DNA from: Methylocaldum szegediense
GTDB taxonomy: Bacteria; Pseudomonadota; Gammaproteobacteria; Methylococcales; Methylococcaceae
DNA length: 64,000 nucleotides
Assembly (NCBI RefSeq): GCF_949769195.1
Contig: NZ_OX458333.1
Span: 434,001 to 498,000 of the forward strand
Direction of reading: 5' to 3'
Position 1 is the first letter of the stretch. Every line of letters begins with the position of its first letter. This document shows, piece after piece, positions 15,013 through 24,752 of the stretch. The notes below the pieces were generated by a model, which saw only the letters and a program-made list of their open reading frames with translations, made no database searches and was not told where the DNA came from. The translations under genes were made by a program, and so were the position numbers.

Positions 15013-17189
15013 TGAACTCGGTGGATAGAATTTACCACGATACCGCCAGTATCCAAGTCGGCAGCCCCCATCAGCTCAACGCCTTACGCAAACTGGTGGT
15101 AGAGCAGTTATCTGCATTGCTGGAAAGCCAGACTCGAACCCATCTATTCGACGCGACTATTCAAGCCATGGTCAGCCGCGTACATGCGAGCCTCATGGCG
15201 GATCTTCAGACTGACGCGGCGTGCCCTGGGAGCCATCTGCTGGATTATTGTCGGCGATTGGATCGCAACTTGAAGCTGCTGGCGGACGAACGCCAGCGGC
15301 AATGGCGCCGGAACGGAGAGCATATCCAGGAGCTGCTCACGGAATTCAATCAAACAATGGATATCCTATCTTCGACGCTGGTGGAAACTGATCTGCTCGA
15401 GCGCCAAAGCCGGATACTGGAACAAATCATTTTCTCCCCTGAGCGGGTGACTCACTGGGAAGAGTTTGTTCGAGAGATCCTTTCGAGCTTCTGCGATATT
15501 TTTCGCTTCGATTTCTTTTATATCGCTTTTCTCGAAAATCACGGTTTATCACTGTTCTTCTATTATTCCGGTGCCTGTTCCGAACGAATCAAATGTTCGG
15601 TCAAGGAGCGATTAATCGCCGAAACCATCGAGAAACTCGGGTTGCCGCCAGATGTCGCGGTCGAGGTCGAGGAATATCAAACCGGTGGCGCCGCAAGGCT
15701 GACCGATGTTAACGACATTCGGACTCTGACCGTCACGCTGCCCGATTACGCGCCGCAGCTTGCCGGACTGCTCGGAGTCGTTTACGCGTCGCCAACACCA
15801 CTCGGCGCTCAGGAACTCAGCATGATCCGGTCTCTACTGTCGGTCATGGTTATGGTGGTCGGATCGAGCCGGTTGTTGGGCCATACCTTAGACGAGCTGG
15901 AATACTATGCTACACACGACCCGCTCACTGGCCTTTGCAACCGACGGCGCTTTACCGAAGCGCTGGACTACGAAATCGATCGCTCGGCGCGGCATGGACA
16001 CGAATTTTCGATTTTGTTGCTCGACTTGGACGATTTCAAGAATATCAACGATTCATTCGGTCATCCGGTCGGCGACATGGCGCTGGCCCAAATCGGCGAA
16101 TGCCTAAACGACCATTTACGTAAAGGAGATATCGCGTTCCGCATCGGTGGCGACGAATTTGCGGTGATTCTGCCGGAAACACCTCCAGCAGGGGCTTTCA
16201 GGGTGGCAGAGGTACTACGGGATAGGCTGCGCGGAATGCGGTTGGCAAGCCCGGACGGGCGCCAGTTCTTTATAACCGCGTCGATCGGTGTGGTCAGTTA
16301 CCCGAGGGATGGGAACGATGCGGCAGATTTGGTTGCCGGTGTTGACCTCGTCCTCTACCATGCCAAAAGGATGGGCAAAGACGAAGTGTCCACGCTCGAG
16401 TCGGTGAACAATTCGCCAAAGCAGAGCCGCAATAGCCGGGTCTATGCGGAAGAGCTTAGGCTGGCCTTAAGAGAGGGTCGCATCGTCCCTTACTATCAAC
16501 CGATCGTCGACAGTAGAACCGGAGGACTATTTGCGTACGAAGCGGTCGCGCGGCTCATCGAGCCGGGACGGGAAGCCGTATCGGCCGAAGTGTTCATCAA
16601 TACGATAGAAAAATACGGCCTGGCCGGAGAATTGGACAAGTCTATTCTGACCGCCGCGTTTTCCGCCGCGCGTCAGATGATCAGAGCGGACGGTTCGACA
16701 CCTCGCCTATTCATCAATTTGTCGGCCGAGGAGATGCGGGACCGCGGCATTCTCGGCTTTGCAAAGGATTTATGCGATCGACTCGAGTTCCCGCCGGATC
16801 GAGTCGTTTTCGAGATCGTGGAGCGTGAGGCGATCGGGTACCTGGCTCATATGCGCAAGTTCCTCGCCAAGTTTCGGCGTATAGGCTTTTCCTTCGCCCT
16901 TGACGATTTTGGGAGCGGATACAACTCTTTCCATTATTTGCGGGAATTGCACTTCGAGTATGTCAAGATCGACGGCGAGTTCGTGCGCAATATCATGAAC
17001 TCCCGTATTGACCGAGCATTGGTGAGCAATCTCGCTAGCCTTTGCCGTGATCTCGGCACCAAGACCATCGCAGAGTTCGTCGAGTCCGAACAAACTTTAA
17101 CGACTCTTCAGGACATGGGGATAGATTACGTCCAAGGGTTCCATATCGGGATGCCGATGCCGGAGTCGGCGCTGAAGCTTGTCGTATAA
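15012..17189 (+). CDS. GGDEF-EAL c-di-GMP turnover protein
   Basis: 725 residues starting at ATG 15012 in the TAATG overlap. Residues 1-280 hold a helical region and a GAF-like segment without membrane helices. GGDEF domain: THDPLTGLCNRRRF, then FRIGGDEFAVILPE near 375-388; the catalytic motif is intact and RKGD five residues before it is a consensus RxxD inhibitory site. EAL domain from about 480: YYQPIVD, YEAVARL (EAV in place of EAL), NLSAEE, DDFGSGYNSF, VKIDGEF and QGFHIGMPMP. Most metal and catalytic residues are present, so both synthesis and breakdown of c-di-GMP are possible. The upstream coupled di-iron protein is the likely sensory input. Confidence 0.92.
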   Translation: MNSVDRIYHDTASIQVGSPHQLNALRKLVVEQLSALLESQTRTHLFDATIQAMVSRVHASLMADLQTDAACPGSHLLDYCRRLDRNLKLLADERQRQWRRNGEHIQELLTEFNQTMDILSSTLVETDLLERQSRILEQIIFSPERVTHWEEFVREILSSFCDIFRFDFFYIAFLENHGLSLFFYYSGACSERIKCSVKERLIAETIEKLGLPPDVAVEVEEYQTGGAARLTDVNDIRTLTVTLPDYAPQLAGLLGVVYASPTPLGAQELSMIRSLLSVMVMVVGSSRLLGHTLDELEYYATHDPLTGLCNRRRFTEALDYEIDRSARHGHEFSILLLDLDDFKNINDSFGHPVGDMALAQIGECLNDHLRKGDIAFRIGGDEFAVILPETPPAGAFRVAEVLRDRLRGMRLASPDGRQFFITASIGVVSYPRDGNDAADLVAGVDLVLYHAKRMGKDEVSTLESVNNSPKQSRNSRVYAEELRLALREGRIVPYYQPIVDSRTGGLFAYEAVARLIEPGREAVSAEVFINTIEKYGLAGELDKSILTAAFSAARQMIRADGSTPRLFINLSAEEMRDRGILGFAKDLCDRLEFPPDRVVFEIVEREAIGYLAHMRKFLAKFRRIGFSFALDDFGSGYNSFHYLRELHFEYVKIDGEFVRNIMNSRIDRALVSNLASLCRDLGTKTIAEFVESEQTLTTLQDMGIDYVQGFHIGMPMPESALKLVV

Positions 17190-17211
17190 AGCGGACGCGG
17201 CTGTCGTCCCA

Positions 17212-18576
17212 TTAGCGTTTGTGTGTCTCCTCGATGCGGCTGATCAGAATGCCGTCAGCAATTCGGGTTTCCATTCTTTCATTCGCCTGGATGTCATGAA
17301 CGGAGCGGATGATTTTCCCAGTATCCGATCTGGAGGCGACAGCGTAACCTCGGGTCAGCGTTGCCAGAGGGCTCACGGCCTGAAGGTGCTCGGCTAGCCC
17401 GGAGACATGCTGCACCTGCTTTTCGAGTACCCGCTGAATCGCGCGAAAAAGTCGTTGACAAACCTGGCTTCGTCTCATCTCCAACATCCGTAGGCGCTGT
17501 TGGGGCTGGTGTCTGGCCAAGATCGCCAGCTGGGTCCGGAGTTGTACGTCTCTTTTCGATATGGCGTTTCTTATCGCATGTCCGAGTCGGAGTTCCAATT
17601 GGTCCAGTCGCTGGTTCTGGGTTTGCAGCCGCCGGCTAGGGTGCTCTTGGCGTAAGCGCTTGCCGAGAACCCGTAGCGTTTCCCTGTGGCGTTCGAGTAT
17701 TGCTTTCATGCGCTGACATATCTGTTGGTCAAGCCGCTGGAAGCGAGCCAATAACACGGCGCTGTCGGGCGCCACCGCTTCGGCAGCGGCCGATGGCGTC
17801 GGCGCACGTAGATCGGCCACAAAATCGGCTATGGTGCTATCGATTTCGTGTCCGATTCCTGTTACGACGGGTGTTTCGCATTTAAAGATGGCGCGCGCCA
17901 CGATTTCCTCATTGAACGCCCACAAATCCTCAAGAGAGCCGCCGCCGCGAGCCACGATGAGAACATCGCAAAGCTTGAGCCGGTCGGCCGTCGCAAGAGC
18001 GTTTACGATCTCCTGTTTCGCTTCGGTGCCCTGTACCTTGACGGGAAAAACAATGACCGGAGCCGTTGGGTAGCGGCGTTTTAACACTGTGAGAACGTCG
18101 TGGACGGCTGCCCCCGTTGGCGACGTGATTAGGCCGATACACCGCGGCAGTTCGGGAATGGGTTTCTTGTGACGAGCATCGAACAGCCCTTCGGCGGCTA
18201 AACGCTGCTTCAAGGCCTCGAAGGCGCGCAGCAGCAGGCCGTCGCCAGTCTCCTCCATATATTCGACGATCAGCTGAAAATCACCGCGCGGCTCGTAAAG
18301 ACTGACTTGCGCCTTGATCAATACGTGGTCGCCGTTCTCAGGTTTGAAGTCGAGGAGCTGGCTTTGTCCGCGAAACATCGCACAACGAACCTGCGCTTCG
18401 GCATCTTTCAGGCTGAAATAAAGGTGCCCGGACGAAGGTATCGAGAGATTGGAAATTTCGCCTTCAATCCAGATGGTGCCGAAGCAGTCATTGAGCAAAA
18501 AGCGGGCCTCGCGGTTCAGACGAGAGACGGTGTAAACCGTTTCCGGGCGGGAGGCGGGCGTGGCGGACACGGTCAT
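17212..18576 (-). CDS. xseA: Exodeoxyribonuclease VII large subunit
   Basis: 454 residues, normal length. N-terminal OB-fold seen as VSRLNREARFLLNDCFGTIWIEGEISNL-type start with GHLYFSLKDAEAQVRCAMF. The catalytic core has RCIGLITSPTGAAVHDVL, VIVARGGGSLEDLWAFNEE and PVVTGIGHEIDSTIADFVADLRAPTPSAAAE. A long coiled-coil follows, then the C-terminal LTRGYAVASRSDTGKII. With XseB (not in the window) it degrades single-stranded DNA in repair. It converges on the GGDEF-EAL gene. Confidence 0.97.
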   Translation of the reverse strand: MTVSATPASRPETVYTVSRLNREARFLLNDCFGTIWIEGEISNLSIPSSGHLYFSLKDAEAQVRCAMFRGQSQLLDFKPENGDHVLIKAQVSLYEPRGDFQLIVEYMEETGDGLLLRAFEALKQRLAAEGLFDARHKKPIPELPRCIGLITSPTGAAVHDVLTVLKRRYPTAPVIVFPVKVQGTEAKQEIVNALATADRLKLCDVLIVARGGGSLEDLWAFNEEIVARAIFKCETPVVTGIGHEIDSTIADFVADLRAPTPSAAAEAVAPDSAVLLARFQRLDQQICQRMKAILERHRETLRVLGKRLRQEHPSRRLQTQNQRLDQLELRLGHAIRNAISKRDVQLRTQLAILARHQPQQRLRMLEMRRSQVCQRLFRAIQRVLEKQVQHVSGLAEHLQAVSPLATLTRGYAVASRSDTGKIIRSVHDIQANERMETRIADGILISRIEETHKR

Positions 18577-18611
18577 AGGGATGCGATCGCGACTCAGAAC
18601 TTCATTAGCCG

Positions 18612-19034
18612 CTATTCCACACCACGCTTGAAGCGGTGAATAAGACGGCGCTCTTTCTTGTTTGGCTTAGCTTCGGGTTGGAAACCAAAGGATCGTTCTT
18701 CACGTCGTCTGGCGACCTCCGCTTGTCGTCGCGCGATGCTTTCCGGTGTCTCTTCATAGAGCAACGCGGCTTCCGGGGCCGGCCGACGCTGGGCCGACAA
18801 GGCGCGTACGGTGATGTCCCACACATATTGATCCTTAGAGATTCTGAGCTTTGCGCCTACACCGATTTCCTTTCCTGGCTTGACGCGTTGCCCGTTCAGA
18901 TGAACTTTGCCCCCGTTGATGGCATCTATTGCTAACTGGCGGGTCTTAAAAAACCGGGCGGCCCACAGCCATTTGTCCAAGCGCATCCGCTCTTCGGCTG
19001 CCGGCCGGTTCTCACCATCACGAGCGCGCGCCAT
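18612..19034 (-). CDS. hslR: Hsp15, ribosome-associated heat-shock protein
   Basis: 140 residues. An S4 RNA-binding domain starts at MRLDKWLWAARFFKTRQLA and includes GKVHLNGQRVKPGKEI; the tail is basic (RRQAEVARRREER, NKKERRLIHRFKRG). Hsp15 binds free 50S subunits carrying nascent chains. It lies 5 nt after the rhodanese gene, so the two are probably co-transcribed. Confidence 0.93.
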   Translation of the reverse strand: MARARDGENRPAAEERMRLDKWLWAARFFKTRQLAIDAINGGKVHLNGQRVKPGKEIGVGAKLRISKDQYVWDITVRALSAQRRPAPEAALLYEETPESIARRQAEVARRREERSFGFQPEAKPNKKERRLIHRFKRGVE

Positions 19035-19039
19035 AAAAC

Positions 19040-19414
19040 TTATGAAGCGGTAGGCGTTTCCACCGTTAACCCGGACTCCTGCCAGAGCTTGTATCCCCCG
19101 GCAAGGCTAACGGCCTTCTCGTAGCCCAGTTTCTTAAGCGTTTCGGTTGCCAGCGCCGAGCGGCCGCCGGTCTGACAATAGACCAAGATGTCGGCGTCGC
19201 GGCGATTTTGAAACGCCGGATGACTATCAATTTTGAACTCCAGCACGCCGCGTGGAATATTGATCGCGCCCGGCAATGCGCCGAGTACGTATTCCTCCGG
19301 TTCCCGAACGTCAAGGACTAAAACTTTGCCGATAAGGGTTTTAGCTTCGTCAGGATTGACTTCTACGATGTGCCGCTTCGCCTCGGCGACAAGATCCATA
19401 GCAGTTAAAGGCAT
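19040..19414 (-). CDS. Single-domain rhodanese-like protein
   Basis: 124 residues from ATG 19414, which has GGAGAGGAG 6 nt upstream; a TTG further upstream would add six residues. Rhodanese hallmarks: VLVLDVREPEEYVLGALPGAINIPRGVLEF and the persulfide loop VYCQTGGRS with active Cys80. It transfers sulfane sulfur to thiol acceptors; the physiological partner is unknown. First gene of a two-gene unit with hslR. Confidence 0.9.
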   Translation of the reverse strand: MPLTAMDLVAEAKRHIVEVNPDEAKTLIGKVLVLDVREPEEYVLGALPGAINIPRGVLEFKIDSHPAFQNRRDADILVYCQTGGRSALATETLKKLGYEKAVSLAGGYKLWQESGLTVETPTAS

Positions 19415-19595
19415 GAAAATACTCCTCTCCAAGTCACTTTATGGTACGCCTGTGAAGATCGATTGGGTATAGGCAATCTCTGCATGAGCCTGAAACAGGA
19501 GTTCCACATTTAGTTGGTTATGTGATAAGATGCGCCTATAAACAGCGGGTTATTTTTGAGTGCGCGAATTGTCTCGTCCCGCTTTGAGAAAGTTT

Positions 19596-19614
19596 GCCCC
19601 ATAGGGGCTTTTTT
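19596..19614 (+). terminator. First intrinsic-terminator hairpin in the rimP leader
   Basis: A GCCCC/GGGGC stem with a 3-nt loop (19596-19608) and six T. It lies 77 nt before the rimP start. Nothing upstream on the plus strand codes for a protein, so it probably acts on the leader transcript of the rimP operon (attenuation) or ends a short RNA. Confidence 0.7.
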
Positions 19615-19643
19615 AGTTTTTGAGGAACTAACAATAGTCAAAG

Positions 19644-19666
19644 ATGGGCCGTTGCGCCCATTTTTT
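19644..19666 (+). terminator. Second intrinsic-terminator hairpin in the rimP leader
   Basis: A 6-bp stem (19644-19649 with 19656-19661) followed by T at 19661-19666, 25 nt before the rimP ATG. Two terminators in series upstream of an essential operon suggest regulated read-through. A possible -10 (TAAGAT at 19525-19530) sits upstream. Confidence 0.65.
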
Positions 19667-19690
19667 GTAAGTGAAATTTACGAGGTCGCA

Positions 19691-20143
19691 ATGAAGCCGC
19701 AGGAACGTTTGACAGGTTTGATCGAGCCGGTCGTCAGCGGCTTGGGATATGAGCTGATAAGCGTAGAATTCGATGCTCACCGGCGAGTGCTGCGAGTCTA
19801 TATCGACAATGAGGCGGGTATCTCGCTCGACGATTGTAGCAAGGTTAGTTACCAATTGAGCGGCGTGCTTGATGTAGAAGATCCGATTCCCGGTCGGTAT
19901 CAACTCGAAATCTCGTCGCCCGGTCTTGACCGGCCCCTCTCCAAGTTGGAGCACTTCGCACGCTTCAAAGGCTGTCAAGCGCGCTTGCAGCTTGCGTACC
20001 CAATTGGCGGGCGTCGCAAGTTCAAGGCGTACCTTGCAGGCGTAGAAGGCGATAACGTCCTCATTCAAGAAGGTGGCGAAACGCTGCGAGTTCCGTTCGA
20101 ATCCATTGAGAAGGCGCGTCTCGCGCCCGAATTTAGCAGTTAA
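19691..20143 (+). CDS. rimP: Ribosome maturation factor RimP
   Basis: 150 residues from ATG 19691; an apparent longer frame reaches back to 19556 but would translate the terminator hairpins. Family marks: [58 protein letters not shown]. RimP assists late 30S assembly. First gene of rimP-nusA-infB-rbfA-truB; nusA begins 16 nt downstream. Confidence 0.96.
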   Translation: MKPQERLTGLIEPVVSGLGYELISVEFDAHRRVLRVYIDNEAGISLDDCSKVSYQLSGVLDVEDPIPGRYQLEISSPGLDRPLSKLEHFARFKGCQARLQLAYPIGGRRKFKAYLAGVEGDNVLIQEGGETLRVPFESIEKARLAPEFSS

Positions 20144-20159
20144 ATCTGAGGACGACGCG

Positions 20160-21665
20160 ATGGCGAATAAAGAAATCTTGTTGGTAGTGGATGTTGTATC
20201 CAATGAGAAAGACATCGATAAAGAGGTTATTTTCAGCGCTATAGAGGACGCCCTTCGCACCGCGACAATCAAGCGTCACGACAACAAGATCGATGTCCGC
20301 GTGTCGATCGACCGGAAAACCGGGGATTATGAAACCTTCCGCCGTTGGCGGGTCGTCGACTTTAACCCGGATTACGAAGCAGGCGTGGAAAATCCGAATG
20401 TCGAGATTGCCTTGGAAGAGGCACGAAAGATTCGGCCCGAAGTTCAAGTCGGGGATTATATCGAAGAGCCTATCGAGTCGATCGAGTTCGGGCGCATCGC
20501 CGCGCAAACCGCCAAGCAGGTGATCGTGCAGCGAGTACGGGATGCGGAACGCCGCAAGGTGGTCGATGCCTACAAGAGTCGGGTGGGCGAACTTGTAACA
20601 GGCGTGGTCAAGCGCGTGGAGCGGGGTAATGTTTATCTCGATCTGGGCGGGAACGTCGAGGCGTTTATTCCTAGAGACGAAATGATTCCACGCGAGGCGG
20701 TGCGAACAGGCGATCGCTTGCGAGGCTATTTGAAAGCTGTGCGTCCGGAAACGCGTGGACCTCAATTGTTTGTTAGTCGTACTGCGCCGGAGCTTTTGAT
20801 CGCCTTGTTCAGATTGGAGGTTCCCGAGGTAAGCGAAGGGATTATCGAAATCAAAGGAGCGGCGCGAGATCCCGGGGTTCGCGCTAAAGTCGCGGTAAAA
20901 AGCAATGATCTGCGGCTGGATCCGGTGGGTGCATGCGTAGGCATGCGCGGTTCGCGTGTCCAAGCGGTCTCGAATGAGCTGGCTGGTGAACGCATCGATA
21001 TCATTTTGTGGAACGAGAATGATGCTCAATTCGTGATCAACGCCATGTCTCCGGCGGAGATCGTTTCCATCGTTGTCGACGAAGACAAGCATTCGATGGA
21101 TATCGCGGTCGCCGATGAAAATCTGTCTCAGGCGATCGGGCGTGGCGGACAGAACGTGCGTCTGGCGTCAGAGCTGACTGGATGGACACTTAACGTTATG
21201 GGGGCCTCTCAGGCGGAAGCCAAGAATGAGCTTGAAACGGCCAGGATCAAGCAGTCCTTCATCGAGCAATTGGATGTGGACGAAAGTATCGCTGAGATCT
21301 TGGTAAGGGAAGGATTCTCGACGGTCGAAGAACTGGCTTACGTTCCGGCTAAGGAGCTCCTGGAGATCGAAGAATTCGACACTGAAATCGTCGAGGAATT
21401 GCGAAATCGTGCACGCGATGCCTTGCTGATCAAGGCTATCGCTAATGAAGAGGTGTTCGAAACTTCGGAGCCGTCCAAGGAATTACTCGAGATGGAAGGA
21501 ATGGACCGGGAGTTGGCTTTTCGCCTTGCCGCTCGAGGTGTGCGGACGGTCGAGGATTTGGCCGAACAATCGGTCGACGAATTGCTGGACATTGAAGGTA
21601 TGGACGAAGCAAGGGCTGCGAGTTTGATCATGAAAGCCCGTTCTCCGTGGTTTGCTGAAGGTTAA
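20160..21665 (+). CDS. nusA: Transcription elongation/antitermination factor NusA
   Basis: 501 residues from ATG 20160, with GAGGA upstream. N-terminal RNA-polymerase-binding domain, S1 domain ([27 protein letters not shown]), two KH domains ([16 protein letters not shown] and [17 protein letters not shown]) and two C-terminal acidic helix-hairpin repeats ([10 protein letters not shown] and LDIEGMDE). It modulates pausing, termination and antitermination; the hairpins ahead of rimP may be its own target (inference from known autoregulation in other bacteria). Confidence 0.97.
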   Translation: MANKEILLVVDVVSNEKDIDKEVIFSAIEDALRTATIKRHDNKIDVRVSIDRKTGDYETFRRWRVVDFNPDYEAGVENPNVEIALEEARKIRPEVQVGDYIEEPIESIEFGRIAAQTAKQVIVQRVRDAERRKVVDAYKSRVGELVTGVVKRVERGNVYLDLGGNVEAFIPRDEMIPREAVRTGDRLRGYLKAVRPETRGPQLFVSRTAPELLIALFRLEVPEVSEGIIEIKGAARDPGVRAKVAVKSNDLRLDPVGACVGMRGSRVQAVSNELAGERIDIILWNENDAQFVINAMSPAEIVSIVVDEDKHSMDIAVADENLSQAIGRGGQNVRLASELTGWTLNVMGASQAEAKNELETARIKQSFIEQLDVDESIAEILVREGFSTVEELAYVPAKELLEIEEFDTEIVEELRNRARDALLIKAIANEEVFETSEPSKELLEMEGMDRELAFRLAARGVRTVEDLAEQSVDELLDIEGMDEARAASLIMKARSPWFAEG

Positions 21666-21695
21666 GAGGATTTCGACAGGGCAGGGGCTGAAAGA

Positions 21696-24344
21696 ATGAG
21701 CGATGTGACGGTACGGCAACTTGCCGATGTGGTCGGCATACCGGTGGATCGACTGCTGATGCAGTTGGGTGACGCCGGTCTAGAAAAGAGTGATGCGGAC
21801 GATGTTCTTAGCGACACCGAAAAGCTTCGATTCTTAAGTTATCTGCGGCAAAGCCACGGCCGAGGCCAGGGAGAACTTGCCGAGCCGAAGCGGGTAACAC
21901 TGCAGCGACGCACGGTCAGCGAACTGAAACAAGGCAAGATTCCCGGCAAAGGCGTCAAGACGATCAGCGTGGAAGTTCGCAAGAAGCGAACGTATGTCAA
22001 GCGAAGCGAACTTCCCGAACTGAGTGAGCGGCGTACCGAAGCTGAAAAAGCACGGCAGGCGCTTGAGGAACAACAAAGAGAGCTCGAGGCTCAAGAGGCC
22101 TTGCGGGCGCAGCAGGAAGAGGCTCGGCGCAAAGCGCTGGAGGAAGAAGAGAGGAGAAAGCGCGAGGAAGCCGAGCGAGAGGCCGAAAGGCAGCGTTTGC
22201 TCGAAGAGGCCAGACGAGCGGAAGAAGAACGGCAGCGCGAGGAAGCTCGGCGCATTGCCGAAGAGCGGGAGCGTGCGGAAAAGGCGGTTAGTCTGGACGA
22301 ACGTGAAACGCCCGCGTCTGAACCAGAGGCGAAACCGCCCAAAAAAGCCCCGGCGCGTGTTCCGCCCACTGAAGGGGAAGAAATCGAGCTTCCGCGTCAT
22401 CTCGAGCCCGAACCCAAGCGCGCCAAGAAGAAACCGGGATCGGAGCGTATCAAAGGGCGGGGTGAAAGTCTGCGCGAGCTTTCCGGTATCGAGGATGTAA
22501 GAAAGGATAAAAAGAAAAAGCTCAAAGTTACCAAAGGTCCGATTGCGTCTCCGGAAGTGCGGCACGGCTTCGAAAAGCCGACTGCCCCGGTGGTGCGCGA
22601 GGTTGCTGTACCGGAGTCCATTACGGTGTCGGACCTTGCTCAAAGGATGTCCGTGAAAGCGACCGAGGTCATCAAAACATTGATGGGTATGGGCGTTATG
22701 GCCACCATCAATCAGGTGCTCGATCAGGATACCGCCATGTTGGTGGTCGAAGAGCTTGGGCATAAAGCGATCCAGCAAGTCGAGAACCCCCTGGAAGCCG
22801 AGCTCATGGCAGCCATGTCGGCCGCTACGGAGGCGCCGCAATTGCCGAGAGCGCCCGTAGTTACCATCATGGGACACGTCGATCATGGCAAGACTTCGCT
22901 ACTCGACTACATTCGCAAGAGCCGAGTTGCAGCCAGCGAGGCGGGTGGCATCACCCAGCATATCGGCGCATATCAGGTCAAGACCGATCATGGTGCCGTG
23001 ACCTTTTTGGATACGCCCGGCCATGCTGCGTTTACGGCCATGCGCGCGCGCGGGGCAAAGGTCACGGATATCGTCGTGCTCGTGGTCGCAGCCGACGACG
23101 GCGTGATGCCGCAAACTCGCGAAGCCATCGACCATTCCCGTGCGGCAAACGTTCCCCTGGTCGTGGCGATTAACAAGATCGACAAGCCGGAAGCCGATCC
23201 CGATAGAGTGAAACAAGAGCTTACGGCACTCAATGTCGTCCCGGAAGAATGGGGTGGGGATACCCAATTCGTAAATGTCTCCGCCAAGAGCGGGGAGGGC
23301 ATCGATGCCTTGCTGGATGCCATACTGGTGCAGGCCGAGGTTCTTGAACTCAAGGCGCCTATCGAGATACCGGCGAGCGGCGTGGTATTGGAATCGAAAC
23401 TTGAGAAAGGCCGTGGACCGGTGGCGGACATTCTCGTGCAGCGCGGGCAACTCAAGAAGGGCGATTTCATCTTGTGCGGCATGGAATTCGGGCGCGTCCG
23501 AGCGATGTTCAACGAAAACGGCAAGCCCGTGAAGGAAGCCGGACCCTCGACACCCGTCGAGGTGCTAGGGCTGTCTGGTGCACCGAATGCGGGCGATGAG
23601 TTCATCGTCGTCGCGGATGAGCGAAAGGCGCGCGAAATCGCCTTGCACCGCGAGGAAAAACTGCGCGTCAGCAAATTGGCGGCGCAGCAGGCGACCAAAC
23701 TCGAAGATGTCTTCTCCCGCATGGAAACCGGCGAAACGGTGGACCTCAATCTGATCATCAAGGCCGATGTGCAAGGTAGCCTTGAAGCCCTGAGGGCGTC
23801 GTTGACGGAGCTTTCGACCGATAAGGTCAAGGTCAAGGTCATTGCCGGTGGAGTCGGCGGTATCAACGAGTCAGACGCCAACCTCGCTCTGGCATCCAAC
23901 GCCATCATCATCGGATTCAACGTCCGTGCCGATGCGGGTGCCCGGAAAATCATCGAGGAACGGGGTATCGATCTGCACTATTACAGCGTGATCTACGATG
24001 TGATCGATGAGGTCAAGAAGTCGATCAGCGGCATGCTCGAACCCGAGTTCAAGGAGCAGATCGTTGGCATTGCCGAGGTTCGGGATGTATTCCGTCACCC
24101 AAAATTCGGCGCCGTTGCCGGCTGCATGGTCGTCGACGGTCACGTAAAACGGAATCTGCCGGTCCGCGTACTGCGAGACAATGTCGTGATTTTCGAAGGC
24201 CAGTTGGATTCGCTACGCCGCTTCAAAGAGGACGTCAGTGACGTCAAGGCAGGTATGGAATGCGGTATAGGCATCAAAAACTATAACGACATCAAGGTCG
24301 GGGATCAGATCGAAGTTTTCGAAAAAGTGCAAGTGCAACGATAG
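21696..24344 (+). CDS. infB: Translation initiation factor IF-2
   Basis: 882 residues. N-terminal IF2N domain ([21 protein letters not shown]), then a long, highly charged Glu/Arg/Ala helical linker (roughly residues 95-215), a second IF2N-like domain near 308-355, and the GTPase: G1 GHVDHGKTS near 391, G3 DTPGH near 439, G4 NKID near 492. Domains II-IV complete the C-terminus. It delivers initiator tRNA to the 30S subunit. Lies 30 nt after nusA. Confidence 0.98.
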   Translation: MSDVTVRQLADVVGIPVDRLLMQLGDAGLEKSDADDVLSDTEKLRFLSYLRQSHGRGQGELAEPKRVTLQRRTVSELKQGKIPGKGVKTISVEVRKKRTYVKRSELPELSERRTEAEKARQALEEQQRELEAQEALRAQQEEARRKALEEEERRKREEAEREAERQRLLEEARRAEEERQREEARRIAEERERAEKAVSLDERETPASEPEAKPPKKAPARVPPTEGEEIELPRHLEPEPKRAKKKPGSERIKGRGESLRELSGIEDVRKDKKKKLKVTKGPIASPEVRHGFEKPTAPVVREVAVPESITVSDLAQRMSVKATEVIKTLMGMGVMATINQVLDQDTAMLVVEELGHKAIQQVENPLEAELMAAMSAATEAPQLPRAPVVTIMGHVDHGKTSLLDYIRKSRVAASEAGGITQHIGAYQVKTDHGAVTFLDTPGHAAFTAMRARGAKVTDIVVLVVAADDGVMPQTREAIDHSRAANVPLVVAINKIDKPEADPDRVKQELTALNVVPEEWGGDTQFVNVSAKSGEGIDALLDAILVQAEVLELKAPIEIPASGVVLESKLEKGRGPVADILVQRGQLKKGDFILCGMEFGRVRAMFNENGKPVKEAGPSTPVEVLGLSGAPNAGDEFIVVADERKAREIALHREEKLRVSKLAAQQATKLEDVFSRMETGETVDLNLIIKADVQGSLEALRASLTELSTDKVKVKVIAGGVGGINESDANLALASNAIIIGFNVRADAGARKIIEERGIDLHYYSVIYDVIDEVKKSISGMLEPEFKEQIVGIAEVRDVFRHPKFGAVAGCMVVDGHVKRNLPVRVLRDNVVIFEGQLDSLRRFKEDVSDVKAGMECGIGIKNYNDIKVGDQIEVFEKVQVQR

Positions 24345-24375
24345 ACGATTTGGAATTGGGACAGTCTAAAATTGT

Positions 24376-24741
24376 ATGCCTCGGGAATTTAAACGAAGTG
24401 ACCGGGTTGCTTCGCAGCTGCAGAGGGAAATCGCCGATCTTATTCGGACGCAGGTGAAAGAACCGCGCCTCGGAATGGTTACGGTGAGCGATGCCGAAGT
24501 CAGTCGGGATCTGGCGGTGGCCAAAGTTTTCGTAACCTTTCTGGGAGCTACGGAGCCGGTCGAAACATGTCTGTCACTGCTATCGGCGAAGGCTCCGATG
24601 CTCCGTCGTGAGCTGAGTAAGCGCCTTCACATCCGTAACATGCCGGAGATCCGTTTTGTGTTCGATGATTCAATCGAACGGGGCATGCGTATTGATGCGC
24701 TGCTGAATCAGCTGCGCGCAGAGTCGAAAAGCGAGGAGTGA
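24376..24741 (+). CDS. rbfA: 30S ribosome-binding factor A
   Basis: 121 residues, normal length. Typical block SDRVASQLQREIADLIRTQVKEPRLGMVTVSDAEVSRDLAVAKVF is split across the first half, with IRFVFDDSIERGMRID at the end. It functions in cold-related 16S rRNA 5'-end maturation. Its end is 11 nt ahead of the preferred truB start. Confidence 0.97.
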   Translation: MPREFKRSDRVASQLQREIADLIRTQVKEPRLGMVTVSDAEVSRDLAVAKVFVTFLGATEPVETCLSLLSAKAPMLRRELSKRLHIRNMPEIRFVFDDSIERGMRIDALLNQLRAESKSEE

Positions 24742-24752
24742 ATAGGAGATTC

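Noticed and set aside
19556-19690. N-terminal extension of RimP
   Set aside because: It would translate two terminator hairpins and gives a length far above the family norm.
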